Part shown: piece after piece, positions 1-12,853 of the stretch | Layout: each line of letters begins with the position of its first letter | Numbering within the stretch: the stretch's first letter is position 1 | Source: Rhea pennata | Taxonomy: Eukaryota > Chordata > Aves > Rheiformes > Rheidae | Direction of reading: 5' to 3' | Assembly (NCBI RefSeq): GCF_028389875.1 | Contig: NC_084663.1 | Location: 124,001 to 188,000 of the forward strand | DNA: 64,000 bases | Program-made: the position numbers and the translations under genes | Notes under the pieces: model-generated | What the model was told of the DNA's origin: nothing | Databases searched by the model: none | What the model saw: the letters and a program-made list of their open reading frames with translations, nothing else

Positions 1-1156
1 TACTTCAGGCATATCTAGATCTCTGTGGGTTTCTGTGGTTTTCTGCCCCTGGCTTGCTCTGCTTTCCATACCAGAAGTTGCTTACTCTTCCAAGTGCGGC
101 TTTACTACAGTCTTTACAAGTGGAGTGTATTTCAAAGGCCATTAAAACATAGATCAGCATTGCCTGCGCTGGAGATATCGTCCCAGGTGCCTTGTGGGAG
201 CAAGGCCTTAGTGGTGAGCAGATAAGCAGAAGTCTGTGCAGATACATGATTTCTTACATAAGAAGCATACATGTTAATGGCCCCAGCATCTGTGGTGTCT
301 GGAGAGCCAGCCCTTTGTTTGGCAACCATCTCAGTCTTTCCTTACTCATAATCTTTCAATTTTATGTCAGTTAGGCTGGAAGCCAAAGTAGAAGGCTGCT
401 TTTTCACTGTATTGAGTGCCTGCATGACAGCCACTTGTCCTGTTTTGATAAGAAGGATGCCCTGCTGAAATTTGCCCTCTACCTTCTCCAGAAGAAAGGG
501 GGCGGTACTCTGAAGAACAGCATAAGCAGAAATATGGCAACAGACATAACTGGATGCTGCCCTGTGTACATTCCTGGGGACTGTTAGTAGAACAGACTGT
601 TTTATCTTTGTCCTGGAACTTTGCCAACTGATGTTACATTGTTTGAAGAGAGCTTGAGGAGGGCCATGTGGTGTAAGATCACCATACCTGGCTTGTTGAG
701 CAGGATCTGAAATCTCTGCAGCTGACAAGGTGAAGGGAACTCAACTAAGCATTTTCATCTTCCGACCCAATGGGATGAATTGGAGTTAACTTGAGTCTCT
801 AGCAGAAAAATGCCATTGATGCATTTGCTTATATGTCACTTGGAGGGGCCAGAAATTTGTAGGGAGCAAAGGTTAGGGGGAGATGTTTTGCATCTTGTTG
901 GCCTTTCTCAAGCAGAACTGGAGAGTGCTGGTTCATGGCTAACCTTCAGAGAGCAGGTTCAGTTCTATGGAGGTGGAGAACGTTTCACTCAGGATTGGTT
1001 ATAGAGGTAGAATCTGACAGTGGAATGGGTTTTGGAAGGTTGATGCTCATTAGTTCAGACAAAATTTATGTTCATGGCCTAGAGAGCTCTGGGTGAAGGC
1101 AAATGGAGAGTTGGTCATTCCTGACACTAACTGGTGTCTCTCTTTTACTTTTCCAG
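1..1156 (+). other. Probable GOLGB1 intron
   Basis: Sequence left of the last GOLGB1 exon. I found no second exon with coiled-coil coding character and bounded splice sites; the short open frames here (up to 128 codons on the minus strand at 342-728) resemble nothing I recognise. Confidence 0.45.
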
Positions 1157-1291
1157 ACTCGGCATATCCCTGGACTGCGGCGCCTGATACGATCTTTCTT
1201 CTGTTCCCGAACCCACTTGCCTCTGCTAGTGGCCATGTATCTGCTTGCTCTTCATGTCTTGCTCTTTTTATGCTTTACAGGCCACTTGTGA
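1157..1291 (+). CDS. GOLGB1: Last coding exon of GOLGB1 (giantin), C-terminal membrane anchor
   Basis: An acceptor (ttttccag) ends at 1156 and opens a frame of 44 residues that stops at 1291. It reads a basic stretch (RRLIRSFFCSRTH) followed by a hydrophobic segment ending LHVLLFLCFTGHL. A single C-terminal membrane span with almost no lumenal tail is what the Golgi tether giantin has, and the CFTGHL ending is one I associate with giantin. Giantin is a very long coiled-coil protein on cis/medial Golgi membranes that helps tether COPI vesicles; all the coiled-coil exons would lie left of the window. Context supports the call: in mammals GOLGB1 and HCLS1 are neighbours on the same strand, as here. 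The assignment rests on a short exon plus synteny, so another tail-anchored protein cannot be fully excluded. Confidence 0.72.
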   Translation, partial: TRHIPGLRRLIRSFFCSRTHLPLLVAMYLLALHVLLFLCFTGHL

Positions 1292-2884
1292 TCAGGAACA
1301 GCAGCCTTCCTTTGAGCCGCAGTCCTTTGTGTAATCCCTGGGCCTGCAATGTCTAACTGCAGGGTAGCTGTAAGCACCACTTTGCCCAACTGCCTTCTTG
1401 TACCGAGTCAGATTGGCCCTTAAGAGGCAGCTGAACCCAGCAACTTATATCCAGGTTGCTTGCTCTCATTTAAATATGCAGCAGCCAGTGCTGATGCTTG
1501 GACTCTGTTTCCAGGATATCTGCCATATCATTTGGTGTTTAAATCATTGAGTGGTGCATTTTACGAGCCACAGTCCTCATGCTACAAGCTCCAAGGAAGC
1601 ATCTGTTGCTGCAGCTTCTACCTGGAGCTGGCACCACTCATTCTAGAGTGTTATACTGTGGTAGGAATAAGTAAAATATTTTTGAGTTGCTGCAAAAACC
1701 TTTAGGAACTTCAGGATCCTTCTTCTCTTAGACTCAGTCAGTGAGTTGGGTTGGGAAAACCCTGTAGTTATAAGAAAGGGAATTTTTTTTTTCTCCCCTC
1801 TGGCCCTTAGATCTGCTCTGTGCCTCAGTAGTGTTTAAAATGCATGTCTTAAGGACGTTGTGGAGTCTTTAAGGAATATGAATCAAACTTCAGAATCATG
1901 TTTCCTGCTCAGATGTGCCTCCTATCAAAGAAGGGCCAAAATCACTGTGTCTGGACCTGCTGAGCATTTCATCTAAAAACACGTCTACTCTGATAAGCCT
2001 GTAAAATAATGTCAGTAATTTAATTATTGAAAAGGAATAGGGAACAAGAAACTTTTTATCTTCAGGTTAATTAACTTGCTGTTTATAACATTTTTGTACC
2101 TCTCCCTGAAGAGAGAAGGTGCTTGCACACCTCTTGAAATGAGAGGAGCTGTGCTCCTGCTGCATACTGGTCCACGGATTACTTGTCACAAGGTTAAACA
2201 TGTATAGGTTATGCTGAAGGGTTACATTATGTGGCATGTGGGCCCAAGTCAAAGGCAGACATCTTAAAAATAAACTGTTCCCTCTAAGCTCGGAACAGGA
2301 ACAGAGTTCTGAGGCCTGTTTTGGCATCTCTGCTTTAGGAAAAGCCTGTTGTGGAAAGCTAGTGCTGCATATTGGAATTCTGTGAGTCTAAAGCAAACTG
2401 ATGCAAATAGATCTGTTCCTATATGATAAATGGAAAGCTATGTTTTCTGAAGAATTCCTGAAAATGTCCTGGAAGTGAGGCCTTCCTCCAACAGGAAGAG
2501 GCTGAATGCAAAGAAGCTTGTTCAGGCAAGTTCCCAGTCAGTGATCAAGTTGTTCTGCCTTCTGTTCTGAGCGCCTGCAAAAAGGCTTGTATCTGCCTCT
2601 GGCTGGAGTAGCCACACATTTTTCACAGGTGAAAGAGATGGTTCTTTTGATATTGCTGGTAAACAAAAATTCTTTAGTCACTGAACAAAGCCTATTTGAG
2701 GATGAATTGATTTTCATCACTGTGCCTAAAATAATTGGCTCTCTGGCAGGTCCAGAACACTGGCACTACATATCCATTTGTGCACTGCCCTTGAGTCTGT
2801 CTTGTATTCCTCAACTACATAAAATTGCGTGACCAAATACTTTGCATATAGGTTCTCGGGGTACATGCTCCTGTATATAATAAA
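1292..2884 (+). other. GOLGB1: Probable GOLGB1 3' UTR with polyadenylation signal
   Basis: Non-coding sequence follows the GOLGB1 stop codon. The first canonical AATAAA I noticed on this strand is at 2879-2884 (context tatataataaagatt), which would give a 3' UTR of about 1.6 kb. Transcript data would be needed to fix the cleavage site. Confidence 0.45.
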
Positions 2885-3500
2885 GATTATTTTTCAGATG
2901 CAAGATTTTTAATGTCATCGTGTAAATGTCAGAGGTCCCTTGAAGATGTAGTGCTGTTCTATCATACTTTCATGAGTATGCAATAAGACTGTAACTCATT
3001 TCAGCATGTTCTTCCTGGTGTGCTGGTTAGAGAAGATCTGTTCCCTTCATATTATCTGGAGGGCCATAGTGATGGCCTGTTTTCCCATCTCACCTCTCTC
3101 AGCCTTTTCCAGCTTCTGCAATGACAAAAGAAGAAAATAGCACTTTTGAAAGCAATTCTAATAAAACTGAAAACAGCCTCTTTTTGTTTGTAATTCTATT
3201 TTGGCTGAATGAACTAAATTCTGGACCCCATTAGTGTAATGAAACCCAGGAAAGTCATAAGAGTTAGCAACAGCAAATTGGAAAAGTACAGCTAACTTAG
3301 ACGAGAACAGTTAAAACACGATGTCTTTGTTCAGCACTCTGTAGCCAAAAGCTGGTAGCTTCATCCCTTTTAATAGAAAGCTCTGTTGCAACTGGAGAAC
3401 ACTATTAGAACAAAGCTAAATAAACAGGATCTTGTTAGACTGTGGATGATGTTCCCACTGCTTTTAATAGGAGAAAGAAGTGGAAGCCAAGTTTGTTTCC
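2885..3500. other. Intergenic, nothing recognised
   Basis: AT-rich sequence between the presumed GOLGB1 end and the first CR1 element. It contains isolated AATAAA-like hexamers but no open frame or repeat that I can name. Confidence 0.4.
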
Positions 3501-3504
3501 ACCC

Positions 3505-6500
3505 CTGTGGAACTAAAGGGTAATTGCTGCTAATTGCTAGCTGGGGAGACCTTAACTTCTCCTGGGAGAAGCTCTAGCTGGCTGTAGCTGCTCCTAATGA
3601 GCCCTCTTGGTTGCCCCTGAGTAGAGGGAGTTGAGGCCTTTGATCCAGTTGGCCCTTGATTAGAGTGGGTCAAGCACCCTGTGAGTCAGTACTAGGGACA
3701 GGCCTGTATGAAAGCCAGGCCTAGAGCACAGTGAACAGTGACCAGAAGCAGGAGTTTGTGTAGCAGTTTGCACAGCTGGATGCAAGAAGGCAACTTCAGT
3801 TTCCAATCTTACTAGTGTGCACTTCCTCAGACATGGTCATGACACTCCACAAAGCACATTTGCCTGTAGCTGTTGGAGTCACTGCATCAGGTGTGTCAGA
3901 AGCTTCAACCCAGACAGACCCTCTGACAGCAGATGCAGCTGTACAGGAGTGCTCGGGGCCTCTCTGTGGGGCCTGGGCTGAGTCCTGCAGCAGGTGTGCT
4001 GCTGTTGATGAGTTGTGTCATCACGTAAAGGAGTTATGGGAGGAAGTCAGTAGGCTGTGTGGCATCTGTGAAAATGGGCAGGAGATGGACAGGGTGTTCC
4101 CCGAGACCGTACTGCTCCAGGAGTCCCAGTGCCCCAGAGCAGAGGAGTTGGTGGAGGGCTCTGTGCCAAATGAAACAGTACATCACAACACTGTAGAAGA
4201 AGGCTGGAAACTGGCCGCTTCCGGTGGGAGGAGAAAGGCTCTTACTCCTCCTGAAGGCTTGCAATTGAGGAACAGGTATTGTGCCCCCCAGGCTGAGGAG
4301 GAGCTGGACATAGCTTCGAGGGAAGCAACTGGGCCAACAGACCCTGTGCCTTGTGGGAACACCTGAAAGAAGCAGTGAGTGATTGTTGTGGGTGACTCCA
4401 TGCTGCAGGGGATGACGGCACCTATCTGCCAACCTGACCTCTTGTCTAGAGAGGTTTGCTGCCTGCCAGGGGCTCGAATAAAAGATGTCATGGTAATACT
4501 ACCAAGGCTTGTCTGCATGTCAGACTATTACCCTCTGCTGCTCTTCCGTGTGGGTGCTAATGATACAAAGTACAAATTAGAAACCATCAAACTGAGCTCT
4601 GAGGATTGTGGTCAAGGGTTTGGGAGCCCAGGTCATTTTCTCCTCAGTCCTGCCAGTGAGGGGGGAGGATGGGAGGAGGAGTGGATGGATTTTCCAAATT
4701 AACAACTGGCTGCACCACTGATGTTGGCAAGAAGCTTTTGGTTTCTACGACCGTGAGACCCTGTCTGAAGATGGACAACTGATGGGGAGAGATGGGATCC
4801 ACCTCACTAAGGAGGGCACGCTTGTCTCTGCCAACAGATTGGCCAGCCTGGTAAAGAGGAAGGATGAGAGAAGGGGAGAGTTATAGAGACAGGGTAGCCA
4901 ACAAAATGTAGCTCAAGTTGGGATGCCTCCAGTGGGTGCATGTAGCCAAGAAGTGCATGTGGGGCATGACTATAGAAGGTCCTCCTGCACCCCTCCTGGG
5001 AAACATGCATGCTTGATTACCTCTCTGAAATGCCTGAGTACGAATGCGTGCAGCATGGGGAATAAACAGGAGGAACTGGAGATCTGTGTGCAGTCACAGG
5101 GCCACAATCTCATTGCAGTTACAGAGACATGGTGGGAGAGCTCACATGCCTGCAATGCTGTCCTGGATGGCTATGTGCTTTTTAGGAAAGGCAGGCCAGG
5201 AAGATGAGGCAGTGGAGTTGCTTTTCATGTGAGAGCGCAACCGGAATGTATCAAGCTCTGCGGAGGGGTGGATGAAGAGCAAGTGGAGAGCTTACGGGTA
5301 AGGATTAAAGGGCAGGCTAACGTGAGCGACACTACTATGGGTGTTTGCTACAGGCCGCCTGATCAGGAAGAGGGAGTCAATGAGGCCTTCTACAGACGAC
5401 TGGAAGTAGCCTCACGATCACAGGCCCTGGTTCTCATGGGGGACTTCAACCACCCTGGTGTCTGCTGGAAAGACCACACAGCTGGGCACAAACAGTCCAG
5501 GAGGCTCCTGCAGAGCACTGATGATAACTTTTTGAACACAGGTGGTGGAGGAGCCAATGAGGAGAGGTGTGCTGCTGGACCTTGTACTACCAAACAAAGA
5601 AGGACTTGTTGGAGATGTGAAGGTTGGGGGCAGCCTTGGCTGCAGTGACCATGAGATGGTGGAGTTCAGGATGCTGCGTGCAAGAAGCAAGGCAATAAGT
5701 AGGATCATAACCCTGGACTTCAGGAGAGCAGACTTTGGCCTCTTCAGGTGCCTGCTTGGAGGAATCCTGTGGGTTAGGGCCCTAGAAGGAAGCGGGGCCC
5801 AAGGGAGCTGGTTAATATTCAAGCATCGCTTCCTCCAAGCTCAAGAGCTGAATAGGCAGCAGGGTGCCCTGGTGACAAAGGATACTGAGAAGTCAGTGTT
5901 ACTGAACGACGCCTTTGCTCCAGTCTTTACGGCTAAGACCAGCCCTCAGGAATCACAGAGCCTGGAGATGAGAGTCTGGAGAAAGGAAGACTTCCCCTTG
6001 GTGGAGGAAGATTGGGTTAGAGACTATTTAGGCAAACTTGACACCCATTTATCCATGGGCCCTGATGGGATGCACACACAGGTGCTGAGGGAGCTGGCAG
6101 ATATTATTACTAGGGCACTCGCTATCATTTTTGAAAGGTCATGGAGAACAGGAGAGGTGCCTGAGGACTGGAAGAAAACCAGTGTCTCTGCGATCTTCAA
6201 AAAGGGCAAGAAGGAGAACCCAGGGAACTACAGGCTGGTCAGCCTCACCTCCATCCCTGGAAAGGGGATGGAACAGCTTATCCCACATGTCATCTCTAAG
6301 CATGTGGAGGAAAAGAAGGTGATCAGGAGAAGTCAGCATGGATTCACCAAGGGGAAACCATGCTTAACCAACCTGACAGTCTTCTCTGATGGAATGGCTG
6401 GCTGGGTAGATGAGGGGAGAGCAGTGGATGTTGTCTGCCTTGACTTCAGCAAGGCTTTTGGCACTGTCTCCCATAACATTCTCATAGGTAAGCTCAGGGA

Positions 6501-7531
6501 GCGTGGGTTGGATGAGTGGACAGTGAGGTGGATTGAGAACTGGCTGGAAGGCAGAACCCAGAGAGCTGTGATCAGCTGTGTAGAGTCTAGTCAGAGGCTT
6601 GTAGGTAGCAGTGTCCCCCAGGGGTCAGTACTGGGTCCCATCTTCTTCAACTTATTCATCAATGACCTACCAAACTGGGAGGAGTGGCTGATACACCTGA
6701 GGGCTGTGCTGCCATACAGAGAGACCTGGACAGGCTGGAGAGTTGGGCAGAGATGAACCTCATGAGGTTCAACAAGCGCAAGGGCAGAGTCCTGCACCTA
6801 GGGAAAAATAACCCTAGGCACCAGTACAAGCAGGAGGCTGACCTTCTGGAGAGCAGCTCTGCAAAGAAAGACCTGGCAGTGCTGGTGGATGACAGGTTGA
6901 CCATGAGCCAGCAGTGTGCTCCTGTGGCCAAGAAGACCAGTGGTCTCCCAGGCTGCATTGGGAAGAGTGTTGCCAGCAGGTCAAGGGAGGTGATCCTGCC
7001 CCTCTACTCAGCCCTGGGGAGGCCTCATCTCGAGTACTGCGTCCAGTTCTGGGCTCCCCAGGGCAAGAGAGACATGGAGCTACTGGAAAGAGTCCAGCAC
7101 AGGGCTACAAAGATGATTAGGGGACTGGCGCACCTGCCCTGTGAGGAGCAGCTGCGAGAGCTGGGCCTCTTTAGCCTGGGGAAGAGAAGCCTGAGAGGGG
7201 ATCTTATCAATGTGTACAAGTACCTGAAGGGAAGGTCAAGAGGATGGGGCCAGACTTTTTTCAGTGGTGCGAAGCGACAGGACAAGAGGCAACAGGCAGA
7301 AATTAAAGCACAGGAAGTTCCGCCTGAACATGAGGGGGAATTTCTTCCCTTTGAGAGTGACAGAGCACTGGCACAGGTTGCCCAGAGAGGTTGTGGAGTG
7401 TCCTTTTCTCAAGATATTCAAAACCCTCCTGTACGCAACCCTGTCTACCATGCTCTAGGTGACCCTGCTTGAGCAGAGGTGTTGGAGTAGATGATCTCGA
7501 GAAATCCCTTCCAACCTCAACCACTCTGTGA
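3505..7531 (+). mobile_element. Near full-length CR1 LINE (copy A)
   Basis: A CR1 non-LTR retrotransposon with all regions represented. The 5' UTR is about 3505-3814. ORF1 spans about 3815-4885 and carries an SGNH/GDSL esterase-like domain: GDSM near 4391, GAND near 4552, DGIH at 4791-4802. The APE-type endonuclease is about 5020-5640 (NACSMGNKQEE, AVTETWWES, LVLMGDFNHPG). The reverse transcriptase is about 5870-6680 ([22 protein letters not shown]). The C-terminal region runs to about 7472 and the 3' tail ends near 7531 (cttccaacctcaaccactctgtg). ORF1 has in-frame TGA codons at 4364 and 4376. About 0.3 kb is missing between endonuclease and RT near 5860 compared with the copy at 46.5 kb. The RT motif C segment (FADD) is deleted near 6670. 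It is a dead copy, 5' complete or nearly so. Confidence 0.93.
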
Positions 7532-7900
7532 ACGGTGTGGGTTTTTACCCAGCAATCACTGAGTAAAACACTTCAACTTCTTGTTACATCTCAATTTGAA
7601 TGAACCAGTGCTAGTTGCTTTTTCGATCAATGTCCAAAAATCCCTGTATATCTTGCCATTGTGTCAAATAGAAATGTTTTTCACTTAACTTATTCAGAAT
7701 GGAAATTATTTTGCCTTGAGGTATTTATTTAGTACCAAGCTAATGTAACACATGCTACTTTTTACAGAACTGTGCATTTTCCACCGGTGAGCAATGTACC
7801 AAAGAGTTTGGTCTGGAAGAGCTTAGAATTCTTTAACCATATACTTTCCATTCTCCCAGTTCAGGCTATTTACTTATTTTTTTTTTTTTTTGTCATGGAA

Positions 7901-7934
<34 letters not shown>

Positions 7935-10638
7935 ATTATGTGCATGTGTGTTTATACATATATTTCAATTGTGTTGTAAGGTATTCTGCCAAATTTCTTA
8001 ACTTTTGCAACTTTCTTGCTTATTTTATCAAATTCAGGGGCTCTAGCCATTTAAGTTTTCTGTATTTGTATGGCACAATGCTTTTCAGAGCAGATGAAGA
8101 TACACAGATCATGAGCTATTTTTGTACATTAAGAAATGTAATTGTGCTTTATCAAGCCCTACTAATGGTCTCGGAACAATTTGTATCTGGGGTTCACTCC
8201 CTGTCAGTTTTCTGGAGTGCACTGGAAAATGCAGTGCACTCGTGCAGGTTTTGGTGCTCACAACTTGGGCAGAGAGAGTTGGGGGCTGGGACACAGGAAG
8301 TGAAGTTAGTTGAATTTAAAACCGGAACTGGGACAGTGCAGCAAGTCAAAAACTGCAGCTAGCAATTGGTATTTAGGCAAAAAGTAGCAAGTTTTCCAGA
8401 CGGAGCCCTGGTAGGCCTTTTAAGGTAAGAAAGCTGAGTGGGTTTTGAGAGTGGAAAGTGAGCAACAGCATCAAAGAAATGGTTGCTTGGTGGGTAGGCA
8501 AAGATAAATTCTTCTTGAGCCAGCATGTGCCACCTGATAGTGCTTGGCATTTACTTTTTAGTCTGTATTTTGCTTGTTGTTGCAGCTTTTGTGTTTAAGG
8601 CTCTAAAGAACCAAGTTTCCAAATTAATGAGTACAATTGTGCTAAGCAGTATCCTATGCTTGTGCTGTAGTGGATGCTGTCGGGAGGAAGAAGGGGACAA
8701 AATCAAAGGACTGAGGTGCTACTGGGTCTGATACTTCTCCTTATAACAGGTACTTGGAATCTTGAGGTGGGATAACAGGCTCTTGTTTGTCATGGTGCCC
8801 AGCATGCATGGTGTCTTGCCTGGCTTTGGGAAGTAGTTGGTCAAGGGTCATTTACAGCAGAATTTTAAACCCTAAACCCACTTGCATTTCAGATCACTGG
8901 AAGGGAAGGGGAGATTAAAGTTATTTTTAGATTGTGCTGTTTTGTCTGTATTAGTCTTCCTGCTTCCTCTGCTTTTATTTATGATTAGCTATATTCTGTT
9001 TGTCACAGGATTACTGTCAGTGTGTGCAAGCACGGCGGTTTACCTCACAGGCATGCTGTGTTCTGAAGTATGACACCTTTTTTTTTTTTTTTTTGATACA
9101 GCCCAGAGAAGGTCTAAAGATACACTCTTCCTGAAAATCTGCCTTGACCCTACATCCTCTCTTTCAGATTGCTAACCTGCTTTTGTTTTTAACAGAAAAA
9201 AACCTTGTCCCTGCTGTGCTCTTTCAGTTCCTGTTGTTTTTGCTCCCTGGTTATGTGGTGCTGATTCTCCTAACAGTTGTTAAGTGCAGCTTGAAACTCA
9301 GTGCAGTGAACTGGCAGGAGGTTTATTGCTTCAGGCAGCAGTGGTTATACAATTCCCTGTTCAGTGTAAACATTTTGCTTGCACAGCAAGCAACTGTCCT
9401 AGGTGCTTGGGGTTATTCTGGAGGCTGGTGAGGGACTGAGGGTTGGTGCTATGCTACTGAGACACACACAAAGAAGACATGCTGCTATATGGAGATCTAG
9501 CACAACTCTCTTCCCTCCTGTTGGGTTGTTCATGCATTTATGTGACGTTTGCAGTGATGTGGAACTGGGCTCAGTGGCCTACTGTGCCACCTTTGGTCTT
9601 TGCTATGCATACTGTTCAGCCTTTCTCTCTGTCCCAGTGAAAAGCTCCTTTGGGCTACAGTGATGAAGATCTGGGGCTTCTCAATGGCACAGGCAGTAAT
9701 AGGAAGTGGGAAAGGAGAGCTTTGCTGAGAATGATTAATCCATTTTGTATGGGGAGGCAGGGCATGTAACATGACTTCCTTCTGTTTCTCATTTTGTAGA
9801 AGTGTTGTTTGGGAGGGGCTTTTTCATCAACTCTTTTTAAGGTCATCTTGAAAATGAAATGCAGGCGCTTTAGATTTCACGTTAGTTTCATTTAACTTCC
9901 TCTTCCTGAGCCCATCGCTTCCTTTAGGTCTCTTTGGGCGATTTGCGAAAGCTGTATGGCAGCTTCAGCCCTTTCTACCTTGCACACTTAATGATGATTA
10001 ACCCTGTTTCTTGTTCATTTTTACTGTAAGACAGACATCAACACCATAGAGTATATCGTACTGATATTGTAAGACCAACATGCAGTTTTTCTCTGAATCT
10101 TCTCTAGTCTGCCTGGCAGTGATTAAAAGTTTGGAAAACAGACAAGAGAATTTAGGAGTTCAGCCTGGGATAAATCAGCATTGTATCATGGTGTCAATGC
10201 AAGCCATGGTCTCTGACAGCATGCTGTGATTGTGCTCAACAAAAGGCAAGAAAAAGCAAGTCTCTCAGAGCACAGAAAAGTAATAAATTGGAAAACCATA
10301 GTCTGATGGTTGGATGCTAGCATTAATTTACAATAAAGTAAGGTGTACATTTTAACCATGAGGTCAGTGTGTGTCAGGGCTGTGATTTACCCTTAAAAAT
10401 GCTATGTTCTTTTCTGAAAGAGGTGTGGGTATTCAGGAGTAATTATTTGGTATACCTGGTGCTGTGTGAGAGATATGCAGAAATTTGTGCATGCTGGTGG
10501 CCTCCAAAGGATCTTTATGGCCTGAGTTATGCCATAACTACTGCAGTCTGATGTGACTATGGCACCTTGGTACCTATGGGCAGAGAGCCAGTGGTGCCCA
10601 TGTACTGAGCCCTGGGTGATGCTGTGTCCTCTCTGCAG
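7532..10638. other. HCLS1 upstream region, possible promoter and 5' UTR exon
   Basis: No coding exon found. HCLS1 translation begins three bases after an acceptor-like ctctgcag at 10638, so at least one non-coding first exon must lie upstream, probably in this stretch; I could not place it. A (TG)n run lies at about 7903-7932 and a T-run near 9078. The open frames around 8525-9430 are hydrophobic by composition and show no family motif. Confidence 0.4.
7903..7932. repeat. (TG)n microsatellite
   Basis: About 15 uninterrupted TG units directly after a T-rich stretch. Confidence 0.95.
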
Positions 10639-12853
10639 ATGTGGAAAGCTGTCGTGGGACACAATGTGTCAGTGAAGGTTGAGTCTCAAGGAGATGACTG
10701 GGACACTGACCCTGATTTTGTGGTGAGTGCCTGGTGTGATAATTGATGTTTAACCGAGATAAGAATGGTGATGTGAAGGCTCAGTGGCCCACAGGGTTGG
10801 CCACATCTCACCAACCTCTCGTGAGGCAGCTGCAGAACTCAGGGAAACCTGTAAGAAGTGGGAGAATTTCCCCTGGGACACTCACCCATCTCCCAGGCAC
10901 TGGCAATTCAGTGACTCCCTGAATATCCACATCACTGCACTTAATAGGCATCAATGGGCTTACTGTAAGGTAGTCTGTCTAAGCTATTTTTTGACTCCTA
11001 TTTATATTTCATCTTTGGAACTTCCAGCCTCAGTGTATCCCATATCTGACTACATGTAGTATCACTAAAGGAATAGAGAAAGTTTAAACCTGCTGCCTGA
11101 TAATGTCACTAAGTCCTCCCCACAGCTACTGTTACAAGAAACTGCATTTTTTTTCCCACGCTGTTCATAATTTTACAGGCTTCCAAAATTGTCCTTATTT
11201 GTCTCTTCAAAATGGAAGAATCCTGTGTTATTTAGGGTCACCCTGTAGAGATGCAGCTTCGTGCCTCTGGTTTACCTCGTTTTCTGTTCATATCTTCTTT
11301 TATTTTCTAGGCAAGATAATGAGAACATAAAAGTGCTCAGTCTGTGGGAGCTCCCTGGATTAAGACAATGTCATGATTTCTGTTTTCTGTTTAGTTTTCT
11401 ATTCCTTTCCTAATAATTCACTTACAGTTCAGCTTTTTGGCCAATTCTATAATTCCTACTCTTTCCTGAATGATAACAACTATTTTGGAACTGTCATAGG
11501 GTAGATATAATAAGGATTTTTTTTTCCCCATATACCTTACCTTTGCACTTACTTTCATTGGCAATTTTACCACCTATTCACTTGGTATCACAAGATTTTT
11601 CTAAACTGCTTTGTCACCTTGTATTTGGTTAACCTAAATGATTTTTTTACTATCTCAAGATGCTAGTATCTCATTGTTTGTATCCTTTTCTAAACCTCTT
11701 TCTGGCTTCAAAGAATTCCGGGTGTGCGTTATGGCCGCAGGTCCCGGTGAGCTCTGCTGAGATTTTTGTTTTCCTTTCAAAGACAATTTATTAGTGAACA
11801 GCCCTTGTAGTGACACAGCTGGAGTCCTATGGTTGGAGGCTAAACATTGCCTACTCTGGCAATTCGAAGAAATTCTAGTTTGGGGGGAAAGGTCTCCCTC
11901 ATACAGTCTCCAAATTGCTAATGTTCAAAAAAAAAAAAAACCACCGTCAAAATTGTCCCCCCCTCCCTTTTTTAAATCCATTTGATTCTTCTCATTCTGG
12001 TAGTATTTAAAAACAAGCCTGACCAGAATAAAATTTTGTATTTTTTATTATATTTTGCATTTTTTTTAGTTTTAACCTTATATTAAGAGTTTATTGATGG
12101 TTCAAATTACCAAATACATTTTCAGACCTAAAAAAAAAAAAAAAAAAAAAGTGCAGTCATAGTAAAATTGAAGCAGAATAGTTGACCTTGACTAAAATAT
12201 TCATTTCAATACTTTTCTAGTATTGTTTTAAGCAATTAATTTTTACATTTTCATGTGCCAACTTTTCCTGAGGAAGAGGGAGGGAGCTTCCCACAGCCCC
12301 TGCAGTGCTCCGAGCCAAAGGGCCCTGCAGCCCCCAGCACTGCAGGGCCACAGCTGCCCTATGCTGCCACAGCTGCCCTGTGCTGCTGCAGCTGCCCAGC
12401 CTTGGTGGCAGGAGGCAGCTGCTTGAACCCCTGGAACCCTGGCCATCCCCACTGTGCCTTGCGTGGTCCCCCGGGCCCCAGGGCTGGCCCATCCCCTTCC
12501 CACCACAAAGGCCAGGCTGGGGCTGGCCCCATGGGGCCAGCAGGACTGGAGGTGGCACTGCAGAGAGCCCTGGTGCACAGGTGGTGGCGGGAGGCATGGG
12601 TGCTGGCAGTGCACGCAGAGCAGGGGGCTAGGTCTCTTCCAGAGAGGAAGCAGTGGCATCCTGGGGCATCCTGGGGTCTGGGCTGCTGTGGGTGGGTTAC
12701 TGGCAGCTGCTGTTGGGATGGGGCGGCAGGCCTGCTTCTGGGGCCGGTGGACTGCTCACAGCTTGGGTTTGCTTTGCAGAATGACATCTCAGAGAAGGAG
12801 CAGCGATGGGGAGCCAAAACCATTGAGGGTTCCGGCCGCGCTGAGCACATCAA
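10639..12853 (+). other. HCLS1: HCLS1 exons 1-2: N-terminal acidic Arp2/3-binding region
   Basis: Exon 1 encodes 28 residues from the ATG, which follows an acceptor by zero bases, so the initiator sits at the very start of an exon. [10 protein letters not shown] is the motif that binds and activates the Arp2/3 complex in cortactin-family proteins. Exon 2 continues with [14 protein letters not shown], nearly invariant in HS1. Start choice is secure because no upstream in-frame coding exon fits and MWK is the family's N-terminus. Confidence 0.93.

Noticed and set aside
342-728. 128-codon minus-strand frame left of the GOLGB1 exon
   Set aside because: No recognisable motif, no splice or promoter context, and it lies in a presumed intron.
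8525-9435. Hydrophobic plus-strand frames resembling membrane proteins
   Set aside because: T-rich sequence naturally yields Leu/Phe/Val-rich frames; they are short, in different frames and lack family features.
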